DNA from: Ensifer sp. MPMI2T
Lineage (GTDB): Bacteria; Pseudomonadota; Alphaproteobacteria; Rhizobiales; Rhizobiaceae
Direction: 5' to 3'
Assembly: GCF_004827385.1 (NCBI RefSeq)
Contig: NZ_SRXN01000007.1
Span: 1-64,000, forward strand
DNA: 64,000 nt
Below are positions 51,148 to 62,425 of the stretch, in pieces. The notes below the pieces were generated by a model. It did no database searches. It was given only the letters and a program-made list of their open reading frames with translations, and was not told where the DNA came from. Each line of letters opens with the position of its first letter. The first letter of the stretch is position 1. The position numbers were made by a program, and so were the translations under genes.

Positions 51148-54100
51148 ATGCCCGAGAGACAGTATCCCTTCATCGACATTGCCGTGCATGCACGGGTGCG
51201 CGATCATTTTGCCAAGGGGGATGCGTCTGTCCTGTTTTCGCGAGACCTCGGCCGCGTATTGTGGGCCAACGACCAGGGCGCGAACCTGTTCGGCATCGCA
51301 TCCGTCTACGATTTCATCGATGCCGCTCTCGATCCGAACGATCTCTCGCTTCGCCAGTTGCGTACGGCAGCAGCGCAGCTCTCAGCCGTCGGCGACCGTC
51401 GGCAACTGCTGGTCCGGATATCCTCCGGTTTCCGGCGTTTGCCCTTGAATGCGTCCGTGGAACTGATCCGAATCCGCCCGGGCGAAGACGCAGTGCTCTT
51501 CACCACCCCTCATAACGGGAAGGCATTGACCACCGAGGAGCGGGCCGCACGCATGATCGCGGGGCTCGATGGGCCGGACACGCATATGGCCGTGCTCGAC
51601 GGCGACGGCGCGATCCTTGCGCAGTCTTCCGGTTTCGATGAATTGGGTCTGTCCGAGGAGGTTCGCCGCACGCTCGTCTCGGATGTCGCGCGCGACAGAG
51701 ATCGGCTGATCAAGCGCCCGGTCCTGACCAGCAAGGGCGAACTCCCCGCCGCCATCGGCAAGATATCCGACCATCCGGCCCTGCACCTTCTGTTCGCGGT
51801 GGAAACGGTCCTTGAGGATCTCGATTCCGAAGCGGCACCTGAAGGAGCAGACGACGAGCTGCCGCCGTCGATAGAAAATGTCGAACAGGCTGCCGCCGCC
51901 GACGAGCTGCCGGCGATGGAGGAGCAGCCTCACCCGGAACTCCCGGACACCGCGTCATCGCCGGCGGATGCGGAGCGGGAGGCGCCCGACGGCGCGAGCG
52001 CACCGGACGATCAAGGTGAATTGGCCCTTGAGCCCGACGAAACGTCATCGGCGGCCGCGGAGTCAGCCAGTCCCGATGAGCCTGCCGCAGCAACCGAGCC
52101 ATCCGCGAGCGCCGCAAAGCAAAACGATGCCGACGAGACAGATACTTCCGCCTTTGCTTTTACGCCCGGCGGCCGCGCCGTCCGCTTCGTATGGAAAATA
52201 GACGCGGAGGGACGTTTCAGCGAGATCTCCGAGGAGTTTGCCTCGGCCGTCGGTCCCAAGGCTGCCGATGTGATCGGCGAGACATTTGCCGATCTCGCTC
52301 AGCGCTATGATCTCGACCCCGACAATCGGATCAACGAACTCCTGCGCCGCCGCGACACCTGGTCGGGCAAGACGATTCTTTGGCCGGTCGAGGGAACGAG
52401 CCTTAAGGTGCCCGTCGACCTTGCCGCGCTTCCCACCTATTCGCGGTCCCGAGAATTCGACGGCTTCCGCGGCTTCGGGATCGTCCGGGTCGCAGACGCG
52501 GTCATTGACGAGAAGGCCAGCGGAATGGAGCTCGGTCGCGCCAGCGAGCCTCGGCCGGGTCCGGCTGCCCTGCCCCCAAAGAGCGAGGACGAAGCCACCG
52601 CTCAGGGAGAGCAGACGGAGACCGGAGCAGAACCTCGTCCCGAGGTCGTGGCCGACCAGTCGCCCGGTCGCGATGGGGAATGGGTGGACTTTGACACCGC
52701 GGCAACGGAGCCATCCGAACCAGAGGATCCCTTCCGCGACGAGCGCCCGGCACTGCGTGTCACCGAGACACCCGAGCGCCCATTGTCCGATAAGATCGTA
52801 GAGCTCGATCAGCGCAGGCCGGCGGCGGCCGGGACGCTGACGCGAGGCGAACAAGCCGCTTTTCGCGAAATTGCGAGACAACTCGGCGAACATTTCGGAG
52901 CACGTGGGGAGAAAGAGGACATTGAGGAGGAGCCCTCCGAAGCCGCGCTAAAAAAGGAGACGCCCTCGAGCGCCGTATCCGACGTCGATGAGCCAGACGA
53001 AACGAGGGCGACCGTTGAGCAGGAGGCGCCTGCAGCCGACGATGGAGCTCTTCCTGCTTCGCGCCTGGCCGTCGGCATGAGCAGCGAGATCCTCGACCGC
53101 CTCCCTGTCGGTCTGCTCGTCCATTACGGCGACGAGTTGCTGCATGCCAATCCGGAATTCCTGCGCCTGACGGGGTATCGCGACCTTGAGAGCTTCTCGC
53201 GGGAAGGCGGCCTTGCCGCGCTCTTCGCGCACGGCGACGACATCGTCGACGAGCAGCCGGACGGAACGATGACGCTGATCCGCCAGAACGGTCAGCTTGC
53301 ATCGGTGAACGCGCATCTTCATTCGATCCGCTGGGAAGGCAAAAGCGCACTCATGCTTGCGCTCGCCCCAGTAAGCGGGAACGACGGCGCACAAGCGGCA
53401 CGTCACGGCGATGGAATGGCGGGCGAGGCAAGCCGCCTCAGGATGGAAATCGACGAACTTCGCTCTATTCTGGAGACTGCGACCGACGGAGTCGTCATCC
53501 TCGGGCAGGAAGGCGACGTGCGGACGATGAACGGCTCGGCAAGCGCGCTCTTCAACTATGACGAAGACGAGATCCGCGGGAAGCCATTCGCCGCACTCTT
53601 CGCCCACGAAAGCCAGAAGGCGGTGCTCGACTATCTGCAGGGTCTCTCCGGCCATGGCGTCGCGAGCGTGCTCAACGACGGCCGCGAAGTGATTGGCCGC
53701 GAGGCGAACGGAGGCTTCATCCCGTTGTTCATGACCATCGGCCGGCTTTCCTCTTCCAACGGCTACTGTGCCGTCATCCGCGACATCACGCAATGGAAGC
53801 GGACCGAAGAGGAACTGCGCAATGCGAAGCGCGCCGCCGAAACGGCCAACGCGCACAAGACGGAGTTCCTGGCGAGGGTGAGCCACGAGATCCGCACGCC
53901 TCTGAACGCCATCATCGGTTTTTCCGACATGATGGCGAGCGAGCATTTCGGCCCGGTGGGACATCCCCGTTACATCGAATATGCCGGCGATATCGGCCGC
54001 TCCGGCAGGCACGTCCTCGACATCGTCAACGATCTGCTCGACATCTCGAAAATCGAGGCTGGCGAGATGGACCTCGATTTCAGCGCCGTCGATATCAACG

Positions 54101-54555
54101 ATGCTGTTTCCGAAGCCGTGTCGCTGGTGCAGCCACAAGCCAACAGCCAGCGCGTGATCATCCGCACCTCGCTCTCAGGATCCGTTCCGACGGTGGTCGC
54201 CGACGGCCGATCCATCAAGCAGATTGCGCTCAATATTCTGGCGAACGCCATCCGCTTCACCCCGTCCGGCGGACAGATCGTCGTATCGACATCCTACGAG
54301 GCGAACGGAAGCGTCATCCTGCGGATTCGCGACACCGGGATCGGCATGACGCGCAGCGAGCTCGATCAGGCGATGAAGCCCTTCCGTCAGGTAACGACCG
54401 GCGGGCGCAAGCGCGGAGACGGTACGGGTCTCGGCCTGCCGCTGACCAAGGCCATGACCGAGGCGAACCGCGCGCAGTTCTCGATCAATTCCACGCCGAA
54501 CGAAGGCACGCTCGTCGAAATTTCCTTCCCATCGCAACGCGTCTTGGCGAACTGA
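51148..54555 (+). CDS. cbrA: PdhS-family sensor histidine kinase CbrA
   Basis: A 1135-residue protein with no convincing membrane helix. N-terminal sensing region about 1-215; a long acidic Pro/Ala/Glu-rich disordered segment about 220-340; a PAS-like domain about 345-450; another disordered linker; a PAS domain about 645-750; a second PAS about 775-880. The kinase core follows, with HisKA SHEIRTPLNAIIGFSDMMASEHFGPVG and SKIEAGEMDLDF of the PdhS/DivJ/PleC type, and HATPase_c (NILANAIRFTPSGGQIVV, DTGIGM, GDGTGLGLPLT). In S. meliloti CbrA controls DivK-CtrA cell-cycle signalling. ATG 51148 (MPERQYPF) is preferred over a frame start at 51010. Confidence 0.82.
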   Translation: MPERQYPFIDIAVHARVRDHFAKGDASVLFSRDLGRVLWANDQGANLFGIASVYDFIDAALDPNDLSLRQLRTAAAQLSAVGDRRQLLVRISSGFRRLPLNASVELIRIRPGEDAVLFTTPHNGKALTTEERAARMIAGLDGPDTHMAVLDGDGAILAQSSGFDELGLSEEVRRTLVSDVARDRDRLIKRPVLTSKGELPAAIGKISDHPALHLLFAVETVLEDLDSEAAPEGADDELPPSIENVEQAAAADELPAMEEQPHPELPDTASSPADAEREAPDGASAPDDQGELALEPDETSSAAAESASPDEPAAATEPSASAAKQNDADETDTSAFAFTPGGRAVRFVWKIDAEGRFSEISEEFASAVGPKAADVIGETFADLAQRYDLDPDNRINELLRRRDTWSGKTILWPVEGTSLKVPVDLAALPTYSRSREFDGFRGFGIVRVADAVIDEKASGMELGRASEPRPGPAALPPKSEDEATAQGEQTETGAEPRPEVVADQSPGRDGEWVDFDTAATEPSEPEDPFRDERPALRVTETPERPLSDKIVELDQRRPAAAGTLTRGEQAAFREIARQLGEHFGARGEKEDIEEEPSEAALKKETPSSAVSDVDEPDETRATVEQEAPAADDGALPASRLAVGMSSEILDRLPVGLLVHYGDELLHANPEFLRLTGYRDLESFSREGGLAALFAHGDDIVDEQPDGTMTLIRQNGQLASVNAHLHSIRWEGKSALMLALAPVSGNDGAQAARHGDGMAGEASRLRMEIDELRSILETATDGVVILGQEGDVRTMNGSASALFNYDEDEIRGKPFAALFAHESQKAVLDYLQGLSGHGVASVLNDGREVIGREANGGFIPLFMTIGRLSSSNGYCAVIRDITQWKRTEEELRNAKRAAETANAHKTEFLARVSHEIRTPLNAIIGFSDMMASEHFGPVGHPRYIEYAGDIGRSGRHVLDIVNDLLDISKIEAGEMDLDFSAVDINDAVSEAVSLVQPQANSQRVIIRTSLSGSVPTVVADGRSIKQIALNILANAIRFTPSGGQIVVSTSYEANGSVILRIRDTGIGMTRSELDQAMKPFRQVTTGGRKRGDGTGLGLPLTKAMTEANRAQFSINSTPNEGTLVEISFPSQRVLAN

Positions 54556-54621
54556 GCACGAATGCTGTAAGGAAATGTTGACCCGCGGGAACCAGTTTGC
54601 CGGTTCCGGCCAGTCATCGCC

Positions 54622-56331
54622 TTGCCGCTTCGCCTCGGAACCGATCGCTTGCAGTCGAAATCCAAAAGCCTCAGAAGACGCTATGCCCGGACCGGGACGG
54701 GCCTCGCTCATCCGTTGCTCGCGATCTGGGCTGTGCTCGCCTCGGCGATCGTGCTGATGCCGATGCTTGCCATTGGCTGGCTTGCCGTTTCCGGCGGCAG
54801 CGCCGACTGGCCGCATCTTATCGAGAACGTCATCCCGCGCGCGACTGGGCGAACGCTGTTGCTGGTCGCGCTCACCGGTGCGGCAACAGCTTTTATCGGC
54901 ATCCTGACTGCATGGCTGGTGGCGAGTTGCGAATTTCCGCTCCGCCGTTTCCTTTCTGCTGCGCTTGTGCTGCCGCTTGCGATACCCGCTTACCTCGCGG
55001 CCTATGCCTTCGGCGAACTGCTCACCTTCACCGGTCCAGTCCAGGGGTTGATCCGGTTCACTTTCGGTTTCCAGACGAGCCGTGACTACTGGTTCCCGGA
55101 CGTGCGCTCGCTCGGCGGCGCGGTACTCGTGCTGAGCTCGGTGCTCTATCCTTATATCTATCTCGCCTGCCGCTCGATGTTCCTGATGCAGGGGCGCGCG
55201 GCCGCAGACGTGGCGCGCACGCTCGGCGCCGGGCCGCTCAAGGTGTTTTTCCGGATCCAGATTCCAATGGCGCGGCCCGCCATCATGATCGGCCTGACGC
55301 TTGTCGCCATGGAAACGCTGAACGACATCGGAGCGGTCGAGTTCCTTGGCGTCCAGACCCTGACCTTCTCGATTTTCGATACCTGGCTTAACCGCGGCAG
55401 CCTGGCCGGCGCCGCCCAGATCGCCTGTATCATGCTGCTCTTCGTCGTTGGCCTGATGATGGTCGAGCGCGCCGCCCGTCGCAGGCAGCGCTTCTCCAGC
55501 CAGAAGACAACGGCCGCCGTCCACGATCTTGCAAGGCTCACACTGTCGGGCTGGAAAAAATGGGCGGCAACGATCGCCTGCCTGTTGCCGGTGCTCTCCG
55601 GCTTCGCCGTTCCGTTCTTTATTCTTGGTAATTACGCCCTGAAACGCCTGGATCAGTTTCTGGCGCCGCGCCTCCTGAATGCGCTCTTGCACAGCATTCT
55701 GGTTTCCGGCCTGACAGCGCTCGTCGCGGTGCTTCTGGGATTTGTGCTTGCCTATGCCGCCCGCACCGGGCGTTCGCGCACCACGGAAGCAGCCGGCCGA
55801 TTGGCCTCCTTCGGCTATGGCGTGCCCGGTACGGTTCTCGCGATCGGCGTGCTCTTTCCGCTGGCAGCACTCGACAACGCGGTCGATGCGCAGATGAGAG
55901 ATACGTTCGGAGTTTCGACCGGCCTCCTGATGAGCGGCACCGGCTTTGCCATCGTCTACGCCTGCACGGTCCGCTTCCTGACGATGGGGGAAGGCACGCT
56001 CGAAGCCGGCTTCCAGAAACTGTCGCCGCATCTCGACATGGCGGCACGCGCGCTCGGACGCACGAGCGGCCAGACGTTGCGAACGGTACTGCTGCCGATG
56101 ATGCGGCCGGCCGTGCTGACGGCAGCTCTGCTCGTTTTCATCGAGACGATGAAGGAACTCTCGGCAACCATCATGCTGAGGCCCTTCAACTTCAACACGC
56201 TCGCCACCCTGGTCTACGAGGACGCTTCGCGCGCCAAGGTCGAAGACGCCTCCGTCGCGGCGATGATCATCGTCCTCGCCGGCATGATCCCGGTGATCCT
56301 GGTGTCGAGATCGCTGGAACGCCGCCCCTGA
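54622..56331 (+). CDS. fbpB: Ferric iron ABC transporter permease (FbpB/AfuB type)
   Basis: A 569-residue two-in-one permease with about twelve membrane segments and two EAA loops (DVARTLGAGPLKVFFRIQIPMARPAIM and DMAARALGRTSGQTLRTVLLPMMRPAVL), as in FbpB. It moves Fe(III) handed over by FbpA. No ATG precedes the first helix in this frame; a TTG at 54622 is the likeliest start and has no clear ribosome site, so the true N-terminus is uncertain. No adjacent fbpC ATPase or fbpA: the binding protein is 9.4 kb away next to rirA. It follows cbrA by 66 bases. Confidence 0.88.
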   Translation: MPLRLGTDRLQSKSKSLRRRYARTGTGLAHPLLAIWAVLASAIVLMPMLAIGWLAVSGGSADWPHLIENVIPRATGRTLLLVALTGAATAFIGILTAWLVASCEFPLRRFLSAALVLPLAIPAYLAAYAFGELLTFTGPVQGLIRFTFGFQTSRDYWFPDVRSLGGAVLVLSSVLYPYIYLACRSMFLMQGRAAADVARTLGAGPLKVFFRIQIPMARPAIMIGLTLVAMETLNDIGAVEFLGVQTLTFSIFDTWLNRGSLAGAAQIACIMLLFVVGLMMVERAARRRQRFSSQKTTAAVHDLARLTLSGWKKWAATIACLLPVLSGFAVPFFILGNYALKRLDQFLAPRLLNALLHSILVSGLTALVAVLLGFVLAYAARTGRSRTTEAAGRLASFGYGVPGTVLAIGVLFPLAALDNAVDAQMRDTFGVSTGLLMSGTGFAIVYACTVRFLTMGEGTLEAGFQKLSPHLDMAARALGRTSGQTLRTVLLPMMRPAVLTAALLVFIETMKELSATIMLRPFNFNTLATLVYEDASRAKVEDASVAAMIIVLAGMIPVILVSRSLERRP

Positions 56332-56675
56332 CGGTCATAACTGAAGGCGGCCGCGCAAACACAAAAAAAGAGGCAGCCGAAAAGCCGCCTCTGAAGTCAA
56401 TGCTAATCAACAAATGCTCGAGAAAAGGTGACATCATGTCTGCGGCAACATCGCTGCTGCGGCACCGGCCCCTGACTGGTCGGCCTCAAGTTGGTTCGAC
56501 CATGCACCTCCAAATGTAAACAAGATCTTACTTTTTGATCCAACAATCTTAAGCAAGCGCGCGCAAGTCCGACGATTTGGTTAATTCGCGGGACGCCAAC
56601 TGGTTAACGCGCGACGGCGGCTTGGAGCAGCAAGGACGGCGGGATAGCAAGGAAGCCGCCGTCCCGCCCAAATAA
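56332..56675. other. Spacer between fbpB and acsA2
   Basis: 344 bases. The left end carries a leftward-facing hairpin terminator (56363-56392). A 27-codon frame starting near 56437 has a GAAAAGGTGA-type ribosome site but an arbitrary composition, so it is not called. An imperfect GACGGCGG/CCGCCGTC inverted repeat near 56636-56664 sits just after the acsA2 stop. Confidence 0.45.
56363..56392 (-). terminator. Leftward rho-independent terminator
   Basis: On the minus strand AGAGGCGGCTTTTCGGCTGCCTCT is followed by TTTTTTT. It lies about 280 bases after the acsA2 stop and could end that transcript while also protecting fbpB from antisense read-through. Confidence 0.65.
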
Positions 56676-58628
<1,953 letters not shown>

Positions 58629-58802
58629 GCTCTCCTCCACTCCTCTGTGTGTTTCTATACCATGCTGCAGCGCAAAATAAACAGCGTGCTACCGGGTTCG
58701 GCATCGAGATGACGACATATCCATGTCAGTCGCATTTGCTTTATCCAAGCCGAAGGCCTATCCAGACGGCTTGATCCGAGAGGCAGTGGCAATCCGACCG
58801 AA

Positions 58803-60620
58803 ATGACGAGACAAATCCTGCAGATATTGCGCAGTTCCGGCCTCTGGTCGCGGATCGGCCGCCGCCACCTCTTCTGGTCCGCCGCGATCGGCGTCGGCCT
58901 CGCCATCGCCTATAACGCCGCGCTGCCGCTGGTCATTTCGACGACCGATGCCCGCGCGACCATGGAACGGATGCTCGATACCTGGTCAGGCGGCAAAAGC
59001 AGGATTGGCGGCGAACCCGAAGTCCGGTTCTGGCCGGAGCCTGAATTGATTCTGCCCTCGGCGACGATCGAGTCGAACGAGACAAACCCGCGCCCGCTTG
59101 CGCATATCGGCCGCATTACCGCATCCTTCAGCTTGCTTGCAGCCCTTCGCGGCGAGCCGGCGCTCGATGATATCCGCTTCGTCGACCCCGTCGTCACCAT
59201 CGAGCGTGCTGCCGACGGAAGCATCAACTGGAAACGGCCGCACTGGCTGAGCCTTACTGACACGACGACCGAGGAGGATACGCCCTTCGGCGACATAACG
59301 ATCGAAAACGGCCGGGTTCGGATTCTCGACCGGGCGGCCCGCGGTGGCCTGGACTTTGACATTCCGGCCATTTCCGGAACCGTCAAATGGCCGTCCTTTG
59401 CCGAGCGCGTCAGCGCCCAGCTTTCGACGACCATTGGCGGCGAGGCGATCGACTGGGCGTTAATCTGCGACCAACCGCTGGCCCTCTTTGCCGGGGGCAA
59501 TGCGTCGCTCAGGACGTCGCTGACCTCTACCCCGTTGACCTTCTCCTTCGAAGGCATCGGCAATCTTTCAATGTATCCCTTTGCCTCCGGCCATCTGCAG
59601 GCATCCGCCCCTTCTCTGTCAGCGCTTCTTGCCTGGTATCGAGGCGGCTCGTCGGGAGTATTTCCTGCCGGTGCCTTTAGCATCGATGCCATGGTGGCGA
59701 CCGGCGAAAAGACGCTCAAGCTCGATGAACTGCAACTTGCTGTGGGTGGCGCCACCGCAACTGGCGTCCTGGACGTCGCGTTTCCCGTCGGCGACACGCC
59801 GCGTGTCGAAGGAACGCTCGCCTTCGACAGCATCGATCTCAACGGCCTCCCGACAGTGACGCCCGCGGGCGCCAACGACCCTGAATGGCGGATGGCGGAA
59901 AACCTGACCGGCGGCTGGCGCGCAGATGTGCGGCTTTCCTCGCAGGAGGTGTTCGTCGGTCCGCTGCATCTCACCGACGTGGCGGCCGGTGTCATGATCA
60001 ACGGCAACCGGGCATCACTCGATATCGGCGACAGTACCTACGCAGACGGCATTCTCAGTGGCCGCTTGATGCTCTCGGACAAGGGGCTGGAACATGGCGG
60101 CCGTCTGCAGATGAGCCTGAAGGATGCCGACTTTGCCGCCGTGCTCAACAGTTTCGGCTTGAAAGGCCCGACGCCGAGCGGCAGGGGTACGCTCAATCTC
60201 GATCTTGCGACGGACCGTGCCGTCTGGGCGACCAGCGCCGCCGATCTGTCGGGCAGGCTCACGTTTTCGCTGGCCAATGGCAGTCTCGCCGGATTCGATG
60301 CGAACGCCTTCGTCGACCTCATCCGGAGAGGCGAATTCTTCTCTCTCTCGCAGGCGAGTGCCGGGGTGTTCGATTTCCAGGCGGCCGAGATCGACGCCAG
60401 CTTCGGCGGCGGCGTGGCGCGGCTGAACCGAGCGAATTTTGCCGGGCCGTCGGGCAACATGTCGGTTACTGGCGTTATTCCTTATCGCACCGGCAGCCTC
60501 GCGCTTGCTGGAATGCTGGAAAACACGGAGACGGCCAACCAACCGCTGCGTTTCTTCGTCGGCGGATCGTGGCCGAATGCGGTCATCTCGCCCCTCTCCG
60601 TGCTCGTCGAGCCGCAATAG
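58803..60620 (+). CDS. AsmA-family protein
   Basis: A 605-residue protein with one N-terminal membrane helix (about 22-42) and a large periplasmic region of beta-helix character. Family motifs are present: TRQILQILRSS..., RFVDPVVTIERAADGSINW, GDITIENGRVRILDRAARGGLDF, and the C-terminal AsmA_2 block (GRGTLNLDLAT ... SGRLTFSLANGSLAGFDANAFVDLIRRGEF). AsmA/TamB-like proteins are linked to outer membrane lipid transport and assembly. It stands alone, divergent from acsA2. Confidence 0.88.
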   Translation: MTRQILQILRSSGLWSRIGRRHLFWSAAIGVGLAIAYNAALPLVISTTDARATMERMLDTWSGGKSRIGGEPEVRFWPEPELILPSATIESNETNPRPLAHIGRITASFSLLAALRGEPALDDIRFVDPVVTIERAADGSINWKRPHWLSLTDTTTEEDTPFGDITIENGRVRILDRAARGGLDFDIPAISGTVKWPSFAERVSAQLSTTIGGEAIDWALICDQPLALFAGGNASLRTSLTSTPLTFSFEGIGNLSMYPFASGHLQASAPSLSALLAWYRGGSSGVFPAGAFSIDAMVATGEKTLKLDELQLAVGGATATGVLDVAFPVGDTPRVEGTLAFDSIDLNGLPTVTPAGANDPEWRMAENLTGGWRADVRLSSQEVFVGPLHLTDVAAGVMINGNRASLDIGDSTYADGILSGRLMLSDKGLEHGGRLQMSLKDADFAAVLNSFGLKGPTPSGRGTLNLDLATDRAVWATSAADLSGRLTFSLANGSLAGFDANAFVDLIRRGEFFSLSQASAGVFDFQAAEIDASFGGGVARLNRANFAGPSGNMSVTGVIPYRTGSLALAGMLENTETANQPLRFFVGGSWPNAVISPLSVLVEPQ

Positions 60621-60684
60621 GCCCAGCATCAACACCACCGCCCCCGAGTTTGTGCGTCTGAAGGGACGCAAGAGCTGGAGGAAG

Positions 60685-61506
60685 TCAGCCTATCGCGGCA
60701 AACGCGGCGCGCTCGTCCCTCTCCCGCTGCAGCTCCCGACGCTTCGTCACGATCGAAGCAACGAGCACGCCGAGCGCCACGACGCCGATCAGGATCGTGC
60801 AGATCGCGTTGATTTCCGGCGTCACGCCGAGGCGCACCTGGCTGTAGATCTTCATCGGCAAGGTGGTGGCGCCAGGTCCCGTCGTGAAGCTCGAAATCAC
60901 CAGATCGTCGAGCGACAGGGTGAAGGCAAGCACCCAGCCGGAAAAGACCGCTGGCGCAATCACCGGCAGCGTGATTGCGAAGAACGTTCTGACCGGCGTC
61001 GCGCCGAGATCGAGCGCGGCCTCCTCGATCGACTGGTCGAAGCTCAAGAGACGCGACTGAACCACAACGGCGACGAAGCACATGGTGAAGGTGATGTGGG
61101 CGAGCGTGATCGTCCAGAACCCGCGGTCGAGCCCAACGGCGACGAAGAGCAGCAACAGTGACAGGCCGGTGATCACCTCAGGCATCACGAGCGGCGCGTA
61201 GACCATGCCGGAAAACAGCACCCGGCCGCGAAAGCGCGTGTAGCGCACGAGCGCGAGCGCCGCCAGCGTTCCAAGCACCGTCGCGCAGGTCGCCGACAGA
61301 AGCGCGACGCGAATGGTGACCCAGGCTGCATCAAGCAGGCTCTGGTTATGCCAGAGCTGGGCGTACCATCGCGTCGAAAAGCCGGCCCAGACGGTCACGA
61401 GTTTCGATTCGTTGAACGAGAATATCACCAGAAGGACGATCGGCAGGTAAAGGAAACCGAAGCCGAGGACGACGGAGACGATGTTGAAGCGAGACCATTT
61501 TGCCAT
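60685..61506 (-). CDS. potI: Putrescine/polyamine ABC transporter permease PotI
   Basis: A 273-residue permease with six membrane segments. It has the polyamine-type motif YLPIVLLVIFSFNESKLVTVWAGFSTRWY near the N-terminus and an EAA loop (EEAALDLGATPVRTFFAITLPVIAPAVFSG). It forms the pore with PotH, and its gene starts 3 bases after the potH stop. Confidence 0.93.
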   Translation of the reverse strand: MAKWSRFNIVSVVLGFGFLYLPIVLLVIFSFNESKLVTVWAGFSTRWYAQLWHNQSLLDAAWVTIRVALLSATCATVLGTLAALALVRYTRFRGRVLFSGMVYAPLVMPEVITGLSLLLLFVAVGLDRGFWTITLAHITFTMCFVAVVVQSRLLSFDQSIEEAALDLGATPVRTFFAITLPVIAPAVFSGWVLAFTLSLDDLVISSFTTGPGATTLPMKIYSQVRLGVTPEINAICTILIGVVALGVLVASIVTKRRELQRERDERAAFAAIG

Positions 61507-61509
61507 CGC

Positions 61510-62421
61510 CTACCTCCCCTCGCTATCGGCTTTCGCCTGCACATTCTGGAAATAGACGATCGGAAGCACCAGGATGAGCAGGAGGATCGTGGCGACCGCC
61601 GAGGAGACGGGCCAGTCGCGGTTGGAATTGAATTCGTTCCACAGTGTCTTGCCGATCATGAGGGTTTCCGATCCGCCGAGCAGGTCCGGGATGACGAACT
61701 CGCCAACCGCCGGAATGAAGACCAGCAGGCAGCCGGCCACGACGCCCGCGAGCGATAGCGGGAACGTCACCCGCCAAAAGGCGGTTATCGGCGTGCAGCC
61801 GAGGTCCTGCGCCGCCTCCGTCAGCGTGTGGTCCATCTTCTCGAGTGCCGAATAGATCGGCAGCACCATAAAGGGGAGATAGGAATAGACGATGCCGATG
61901 TAGATCGCCCAGTTGGTGTTGAGGATTATGAGCGGCTGATCGATGACGCCGATGGTTATCAGGAACTGATTGAGCAGACCTTCCGGTTTGAGGATCGCGA
62001 TCCAGGCGTAGACACGGATCAGGAAGCTCGTCCAGAAGGGCAGGATCACCAGCATCAACAGTGTCGGGCGGATGGAACGCGGAGCCTGCGCCATTCCGTA
62101 GGCGATCGGATAGCCGATCAAGAACGTCAGGAAAGTGGAGACGGCCGCGATGAAGAGGCTCGAAACATAGGCGTTGAAATAGAGCACGTCCTCGGTCAGC
62201 CAGACATAGTTGTCGACGGAAAACTCGCGCATTCCCTCGAGGATGCCCGAAAGGCCGCCGGCCAGATCGAAGACCGGCGTATAGGGCGGCATGGCAATCG
62301 CCGTCTGCGAAAGCGAGATGCGGAAGACGATGAAAAAGGGAATGAGAAAGAAGAAGAGCAGCCAGGCATAGGGAACGATGATGACCAGGCGGCTGGCGAT
62401 GGCCGACGCAATTCTTGCCAT
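61510..62421 (-). CDS. potH: Putrescine/polyamine ABC transporter permease PotH
   Basis: A 303-residue permease: N-terminal PYAWLLFFFLIPFFIVFRISLSQ, then GYPIAYGMAQAPRSIRPTLLMLVILPFWTSFLIRVYAW, and the EAA loop (TEAAQDLGCTPITAFWRVTFPLSLAGVVAG). The ATG lies 4 bases after the potG stop. It belongs to the leftward potFGHI operon. Confidence 0.93.
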   Translation of the reverse strand: MARIASAIASRLVIIVPYAWLLFFFLIPFFIVFRISLSQTAIAMPPYTPVFDLAGGLSGILEGMREFSVDNYVWLTEDVLYFNAYVSSLFIAAVSTFLTFLIGYPIAYGMAQAPRSIRPTLLMLVILPFWTSFLIRVYAWIAILKPEGLLNQFLITIGVIDQPLIILNTNWAIYIGIVYSYLPFMVLPIYSALEKMDHTLTEAAQDLGCTPITAFWRVTFPLSLAGVVAGCLLVFIPAVGEFVIPDLLGGSETLMIGKTLWNEFNSNRDWPVSSAVATILLLILVLPIVYFQNVQAKADSEGR

Positions 62422-62425
62422 GACT

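Noticed and set aside
54175-56031. 618-codon minus-strand frame over cbrA end and ferric permease
   Set aside because: Antisense to well-supported genes, with a product full of Arg, Gln and Glu and no family motif.
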